From: Amblyomma americanum
Lineage: Eukaryota; Arthropoda; Arachnida; Ixodida; Ixodidae
Assembly: GCF_052857255.1 (NCBI RefSeq)
Contig: NC_135505.1
Span: 134,893,144-134,957,143, forward strand
DNA: 64,000 nucleotides
Direction of reading: 5' to 3'
The notes below the pieces were generated by a model, which was given only the letters and a program-made list of their open reading frames with translations, did not search any database and was not told where the DNA came from. A program made the position numbers and the translations under genes. Positions within the stretch are counted from its first letter, which is position 1; every line of letters begins with the position of its first letter. This document shows, piece by piece, positions 57,400 through 64,000 of this stretch.

Positions 57400-58110
57400 G
57401 CGGAAATGAACGCAACTCAGGACAAAGGAAAACGAAAGCGATGAGAGAGAGGAGGAAAGTAACATGGCGACCGGTTATTTAAGAGTGTTGAGGATGGACT
57501 CACGGTCCCGCCGCCTACTGGTCGACCGTCGAACAGTCTTGATTCCCAGCAGGACGAGCACAAAGCGGAAGAAGACTCGAAGCCATGCGAGCATGTTACC
57601 CGGTGACTACACGGCGTGGCTACGGCTTGGCATGCATGCAGACGACGCGGAATTGGCGCGCGCACCGTCGCCTGCGGTCGTCTGCTACGCACATACGTGC
57701 GTCGTCTGCTGGGGCTGCGACGCAAAGCGCGTGTGACGGCTGAATACGAAACTAAGCCGGAAACGGGGAGTCGTCTGCGTGTGCGTTCGCGCGAGGCTCA
57801 ATTCTGCCGCCGGTCCGTAGGAAAAAGGAAAGGTGGTGAAGGCGAGCGTTTTTTATGTTCTCTTTCTTTTTTATTTCGCATCCGTGCTTCCTCCTCCTAG
57901 CAGTGATTCCCCTACTGGCGTCTAGAGAGGGAGTACTTTTGCTTTTTCCTGCTCGGGAACTGGTGGCCTACTTAACGGTCGTACCCGACGATACCGTTTT
58001 GGTGCCCGCGGAAAAAAGGCCAGTAGTTGGGACTCTATTTTCTTCGTTATTTTTTTTTTTTTTTGGTGGCGATGTTTTGTAATGTATGACGATCGAGCCG
58101 TGCGGTAATT
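57400..58110. other. GC-rich island with repeated GCAGACGAC motif
   Basis: GC-rich, CpG-bearing. GCAGACGAC or its complement occurs four times between 57638 and 57779. Open frames are compositional. Could be a promoter of an unseen gene or a repeat; not decided. Confidence 0.35.
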
Positions 58111-58181
58111 AGCTTTTTTTCCTTTCCTTTTCTGTTTCTTGTTTTTGCCTGCCGTGACTGAGAGTTCGGAGCCATTCAATC

Positions 58182-58470
58182 ACCGTGGTGGCTCAGCGGT
58201 TAGCGCTCGGGTACCGAGCCGGAGAACCCGGGTTCGAACCCGACCACGGTGGCCGCGTTTCGATGGAGGCGAAGCGCAGAAATTGCCCGTGTGCTAGCTG
58301 TGCGATGTCAGTGCACGTTAAAGATCCCCAGGTGGTCGAAATTATTCCGGATCCTTCCACTACGGCACCTCTTCCTTCTTTTGTTCTTTCACTCCCTCCT
58401 CCTTTACCCCTTCCTTTACGGCGTGGTTCAGGTGTCCGCTGAGAAGTGAGACAGTTACCGCGTCTTTTAT
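58182..58470 (+). mobile_element. SINE, family I variant with a distinct head
   Basis: Head CCGTGGTGGCTCAGCGGTTA and GCTCGGGTACCGAGCCGGAG, B-box GGTTCGAACCC, then the shared core and body. No AAT tail. Confidence 0.85.
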
Positions 58471-58612
58471 TTCCAGATAGTCATGTCTTCTTTGGAGCCG
58501 TCTCAAACTATATAAGTTGAACTCGCCGCAAGATGGTAGGTCTGTTGAGTTGGAAGCAGTTCTGGAGGTTCCTTTCCTAACGTCTACTTGTGGCTGTTCG
58601 TGATATTATAGA

Positions 58613-58932
58613 ATAATAATAATAATAATTGGTTTTTGGTGGAAAGGAAATGGCGCAGTATCTGTCTCATATATCGTTGGACCCCTGAACCGCGCCGTAA
58701 GGGAAGGGATAAAGGAGGGAGTGAAAGAAGAGAGAACAAATAGGTCCGTAGTGGAGGGCTCCGGAATAATTTCGACCACCTGGGGATCTTTAACGTGCAT
58801 TGACATCGCACAGCACACGGGCGCCTTAGCGTTTTTCCTCCATAAAAACGCAGCCGCCGCGGTCGGGTTCGAACGCGGGAACTCCGGATCAGTAGTCGAG
58901 CGCCCTAACCACTGAGCCACCGCGGCGGGGCA
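58613..58932 (-). mobile_element. SINE, family I, AAT tail
   Basis: Complete copy; TGATATTATAGA at 58601-58612 and 58933-58944 is a 12-bp target-site duplication. Confidence 0.92.
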
Positions 58933-59239
58933 TGATATTATAGAGGCTAAACTGGATTGACGATGGGTCTTCAGAAGTTCGCCAATATCCGGTAAAATCT
59001 GCCGCTTAATATGAAAATCAGTAAACTTTGTGAGCTACACGGCAATTATTCCGAGGTATGCGGAAAACAACGTCGAGCTGTTTTTGAAACAAGGGAAGAA
59101 ACCTTCCAGGGTTAGGTCATTGTGGGAGTGATCAATTGTTTCTATAAAGCGGGGATTTCATGAACCTTCGATGAAACTTGACGTCATTCATCTACTTCGA
59201 TGTCTAATGACAATATACAAAGGTAACTACCGTGTTAAA

Positions 59240-59575
59240 CATTCTCGGACAAAAAATTTGAATATTGAAAAATTGTAAGATACTGTTATGGAAATATTAA
59301 AGGTAACGGTCCATTCTTCTGATGTGTAACGAATTCTTGCTTTTAACGCGTTTTCATTGCTCGCATCGAGCAGTGAAGACTTCCGCAGAAAAGCAATGTA
59401 GAACGCTTTTGTCTATAGAACAAACGCTAATAGCAAAAAGAATTCAAGACTGACGACGGTTGAGCGGCGGATATATTGATTGCTATACTGAAATGCTACA
59501 TTATATGAAAAAATTGAGTTCATAAACTGTTTCCCACTCAAACATGCTGTTGTCCATAACTGATGGGTATGATTG
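59240..59575 (+). repeat. MITE-like unit, third member of the 45.3 kb foldback family
   Basis: Shares ATTGTAAGATACTG, GGTCCATTCTTC, GCATCGAGCAGT, AACGCTAATAGCAAAAA and TATATTGATTGCTATA with 51960-52240. Confidence 0.8.
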
Positions 59576-59699
59576 ACGCAAAGTTCAGCACTGTATGACG
59601 CTGTTTACTGCGAGATATCCGAACCAATGTATTCGAGAACGCGGTAGCTTTGGACACGTCCAGAGTTCGATGTAACATGCAGATAGCGGTCCCGGATAG

Positions 59700-59745
59700 C
59701 TCTTGAGTCGCTTTGGGACGTTAAACCCCATAAACCATAAACCTT
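59700..59745 (+). mobile_element. SINE fragment, second family 3' end only
   Basis: CGCTTTGGGACGTTAAACCC followed by CATAAACCATAAACC. Confidence 0.75.
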
Positions 59746-60380
59746 GATATAGCAATAAGCAGTACTCAGCGCGTGGCATAAATGTACGTTCAAGTAGTTT
59801 GGATAACATTTAATTAGTATTCAAGCGGAGATTATTTCCCTATTTCAGCTCGATTGCCATTCGCAGATGTCTGCCCCGGTTGAAGAATCAGTTCCGCCCA
59901 AGTTTTCCCCTAACGCTTGGTGCAGACGGGAACGCTACCTTCGACTTTCTACAAAACTACTGGCGTTCCCTGTAATACTGCACCAGACTGTATCAAACAC
60001 TTGAGCACCAATTTCCAGGCAAATTGATGCAGAAGGAAAGAAAAAATATCTGCTATCATGAAGTACAATTGAACCATCTGCATTCGATAAACTCGATAAA
60101 CAAATTCGATAAACTATCCGCAAAGCCTTCTGAAAGTACCATGTAAAGATTTTCCCAACTTCAGTCGAAAAAAAAATTCGTGGCCGTAAAAATATTTCTT
60201 TTCCCAGGAGAACATGTGCTTAAAGTCAATGAATTAGCTCTGTAAAAAATAATCCCAACGGGCCGTTAAAGTCTATAAAACTCGATTAACGAAAAGACTG
60301 CTCACCAGTCGATGTCTCCATAATCCAAAAGTTCGGTGGACTTCCGTCCGCTTCGCTCAGTAGTTCAGCGATGTGGTATC
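59746..60380. other. Unassigned stretch
   Basis: Short TTCGATAAAC motifs near 60080-60115; nothing else recognised. Confidence 0.5.
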
Positions 60381-61116
60381 ACATACGTGTAACTGTCGGA
60401 GAGCAACCCTGCAGGTAGCTCAGTGCGAGCCAGCCGACACTTTCCTCCGCCGCTTGACGCCGATATGCGCGGGCAAACTTTCTTTTTCCTTTCTTTTTTT
60501 TTCCCTCTTCAGCGCGGGCAGAAACACTGTCGTCACGAACCAGACCCCGAGACGTCGGAGGCACTGCAGGGCACGCACGCGGGACTACCCCGCCGCCGTG
60601 TTCCGAAGCACGTGTGATGATGAGGTACTGGTCATCAGTTCTCTTTCTTCGTACCAGCCTTCGGCGTTCTGTCTTTCTTTCCGATGCCCTTTCCTCGTAC
60701 ACCCCACCACCCCACGGTCATGCCACGCGACGCCTGACGACTACTCCCCGAGGCTTCGTTGGTGCCGGTTTTCGGAAGACGGGAGAGAAGGGCACAGCAA
60801 TGGCGTCCGGATCGCGTTGATGCAGACGACGAAATGCGAGCGCGCGAAGAGCAGACGACGCGAACGCTGCGTGTAGTTGCCAGACCACTTTAGTTTTTGC
60901 GCCGCCGCGTGAGACTTTCTGCTCGTTGTCTGCCCTCCACCTCCATCTTTTGCTCCTTTGTTTATCTATCCTCGACTTTCCTCCTCATTTTCATTACGTT
61001 TCTTTCTTGGTATGCACGTGCGCGCGTCGACCTCGGTCAGGCAGACAATGCGGAGTTGTTTTTAATGTTCTTACGGCTTATTCACGCCGCGTGATGCGAG
61101 ACCAAATGAGATTTCC
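60381..61116. other. GC-rich island, unassigned
   Basis: Second GC-rich stretch right of the gene, with two GCAGACGAC motifs at about 60822 and 60851. Open frames up to 167 codons have no motif. Confidence 0.35.
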
Positions 61117-61762
<646 letters not shown>

Positions 61763-61980
61763 TTCGCAGGAATTCCAAAACGCGCTTTCCGGTCGGAGAA
61801 GCGACCCGTGTGAAAAATCCAAGACACCGCCCTTTGACTGGCGTCATTGGTTTGGGATCCCATAAGTACAGATTACTTTTGAGGCTAATACGCTTTAAAC
61901 AGGCGGCATCCCCGGCAATGCGATCTACTGGCTGCCTTCGGCGTTGCATACTGCGCTACAAAACCACATAACGACGGCAA
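61763..61980 (+). repeat. 218-bp direct repeat, right copy
   Basis: See left copy. It starts immediately after the SINE head. Confidence 0.95.
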
Positions 61981-62223
61981 AAGGCGGAGTCTTTTCTGTC
62001 GAAATATATAAAAAAAGGAAAGCGACTGCTTAACAAGAAAAGGAAAAGCCTCTGGAAACCCTCAATCAACGTAACAAGCATGAAAATGCGCTTCAGCTGT
62101 CTTGAAAGCCCCTCTGCTAGCGGAAGTGTGATGTCATAGCGGGTGGCCGATCGAGGCAGCGCTTACGTCGAGTTTCACCTAAGGGAACAACGCCTCTCTT
62201 CGCAGTTCTGCCAGCACCGACGT

Positions 62224-62312
62224 ACCCAATGGGCACTGAAACTCCCTTGGACGTCCTGTGGATGTTTAGGACGTCCATGGGACGTCCGAGGGAGTTCCAG
62301 TGCCCATTGGGT
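62224..62312. repeat. Small GGACGTCC foldback, copy 2
   Basis: Arms 62224-62256 and 62280-62312 are inverted with 31 of 33 matches; the ends read ACCCAATGGGCACTG. The spacer holds another GGACGTCC. Confidence 0.9.
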
Positions 62313-62429
62313 AGTGTGCTTGATTCGAGATGAATCACCAAATTTTCTTTACACCTTGTGTCGGGACAGTTGTACCAGTATCGCGCGTTGGAGAAGCTGA
62401 ATCCGTGTGTCATTATTTGCTGACTGAGA

Positions 62430-62794
62430 GAGTGAGCCGCCAGGCACAGTGGTGAATAAAACGCAGTTGAGTTTCTATAGGAACGAAAGTGTTTTGTACA
62501 AATTTTCGTGGTTTGTAAATGGCGCTGAAGAATCGCTATTCGTTGCAATACCCTAGCAAGAGCACACATGAGAACACAAGCTATTTGAGTGGTGTGCCAT
62601 AATTCAGACAGTAAAATCCTGAGACCGAGTACCAAGGAAAACCAATTAGACAAAGCAGGGCTCGGATTCTCTATACAAAATCCAAACAACATAATGAGCG
62701 TTATGAACACCACGGCAGGCAACCGCAGCACTGTAGAAGAGGCCAGACATGAAACCCTGGTAAAACGTGATGAAATCCAGATGGCACCGAACAC
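62430..62794 (-). pseudogene. Possible membrane-protein exon or fragment
   Basis: Part of a 225-codon minus-strand open frame whose last third overlaps the foldback at 62224-62312. The first part is hydrophobic (LPAVVFITLIMLFGF, then LVLGLRILLSEL) and followed by VLMCALARVLQRIAILQRHL. A good acceptor-like site (CCTCTTCTACAG) precedes the hydrophobic part. The layout recalls a chemoreceptor exon but no diagnostic motif is present. Could be chance. Confidence 0.2.
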
Positions 62795-63422
62795 CGTATT
62801 AAAGAAAAACCTTATTAAATGGTGTTAGTTGCAAAAATGATTACATGCTTCATGAAAATGTTATGCTAATGTTAAAGATTAACGTATAAAGTTATATGTT
62901 GCATTGCAAACGCTAATTTAACGTTCAAACTATACATTATGATAACGCGCTATTCTCTAAATACTATTGTAATGCTCAAATCCCAACAGCAAATAAACAT
63001 TACAAACATACATAAATATCGCAGATTACAAATGTGTACATAAAACTATTTTCATTGTTCGTGTGGTAATCGTATTCTTCTGCTAGCAGAATTTCGGCAC
63101 ACAGCTCTCAGATGGGGACGGCCACAGATTACGGGCACACTCCCCAACTTCATCAGAAAGCTTTGCTCATTAACCATTCGATTACCACTATCATTTACTC
63201 CTTTTCCCTGGCTATAAAACTCCCTTTCTGGCTGGCTTAAAAGCCTGAGGCCATAGTATCTGTTTGAAGGGAAGTGTATATGAGCTGCGTGCATTAGCTC
63301 TACTGTAGTGTTCGTCAACCTCACTACCATTTGCTCCTTGCAAAGTGCTGATCAAATTTGCATACTCACATAATTGGCAGGTCTTGTCTTCCAGGATAGC
63401 TTTACTCTTTTAGCTAGTGCGG

Positions 63423-63535
<113 letters not shown>

Positions 63536-63799
63536 GCTGTTTAAAGAGGTCATAGGTAGCAGCGAACATTACAAAAATGTTACTTTCTTGTTTTGGTCAA
63601 ATGTTAACTGGTTGTTCTTAATACCCTTTTTTAACGTTTCTTGATAAATTTTGGAACAACCTGTTCCAAAAATAAACACTTAAACAACACAAATGCAGCT
63701 TTCTCTAAAATGGCAAAGTAACCTTGCACGAGCATGCAGGCCTGCCAGTTGGGAAGGTACTCGATTCTGTCAACATTATGCATGACCCACCCCATCGAA

Positions 63800-64000
63800 A
63801 AACACAACGGAAAATTTTCCGCCGTCACAACACATTTTATTGTACTATTTTCGGACCTAACGACAGAAATTTCTATAGTAACAACAGAATTTTGTGTAGC
63901 TGAGCAGTCTCCTGTTGTAACGACAAGGACAATTCTGTCGCAACAACAGATAACTTCGCAATACAACAGAAAAGTCTGTCGGAGCGACAGGACGATAAAA
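63800..64000. repeat. Degenerate CGACAGAA / AACAACAGAA repeat at the window edge
   Basis: ACGACAGAAAT, AACAACAGAATT, AACGACAAGG, TCTGTCGCAACAACAG and TCTGTCGGAGCGACAG recur every 25-35 bases, some in inverted pairs. Runs off the right edge. Confidence 0.55.

Noticed and set aside
60373..60876. 167-codon frame in the GC-rich island
   Set aside because: Low-complexity translation with an overlapping frame on the other strand; no domain recognisable.

Overview
The window is animal nuclear DNA and most likely comes from a hard tick (Ixodidae). Two things point there. The only clear cellular gene is a finely split arthropod-type acetyl-CoA carboxylase. The rest is crowded with tRNA-headed SINEs whose heads, central core and AAT tails look like the tRNA-derived SINEs known from ticks (Ruka-like). 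The genus cannot be fixed from the sequence alone.

Positions 99-29347 (minus strand) hold the 5' two thirds of the acetyl-CoA carboxylase gene (ACC, ACACA-type). I placed 27 coding exons plus one alternative first coding exon. Every junction is GT-AG and every reading phase closes. The exons give about 1500 residues: a variable N-terminus with a conserved AMPK-type phosphorylation site, the biotin carboxylase domain (exons 5-10), the biotin carrier domain with its VMKM biotinylation motif (exon 12), and the ACC central region (exons 13-27). The gene runs off the left edge, so the rest of the central region and the whole carboxyltransferase domain lie outside. Two first exons, at 29.3 kb and 24.7 kb, both splice in frame and would give different N-termini. 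The introns are mostly plain, but two hold very large inverted repeats (about 300 bp and 410 bp per arm) that would be transcribed with the gene, and one holds a SINE.

Positions 29.35-33.9 kb form the upstream flank: a GC-rich stretch, a cluster of CRE-like octamers at 32.5 kb, and an old LINE 3' end. Positions 33.9-35.8 kb hold a composite array of TATG microsatellite alternating with eleven copies of a 50-bp SINE 3' end.

Positions 36-64 kb contain no convincing host gene. They are a layered repeat landscape: about seventeen SINE copies or fragments, several with clear target-site duplications; three 5'-truncated copies of one non-LTR retrotransposon, one still encoding its C-terminal Cys-His motif; a tandem block duplication interrupted by a 100-N assembly gap; foldback and MITE-like elements nested in each other; tandem duplications; and long simple repeats. 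A weak membrane-protein-like open stretch at 62.4-62.8 kb is the only other possible coding signal.

The best candidates for new biology are the two ACC N-termini, the giant intronic hairpins, the SINE-tail satellite, SINE insertions with chimeric structure inside a single target-site duplication, and a SINE bracketed by a 218-bp direct repeat.
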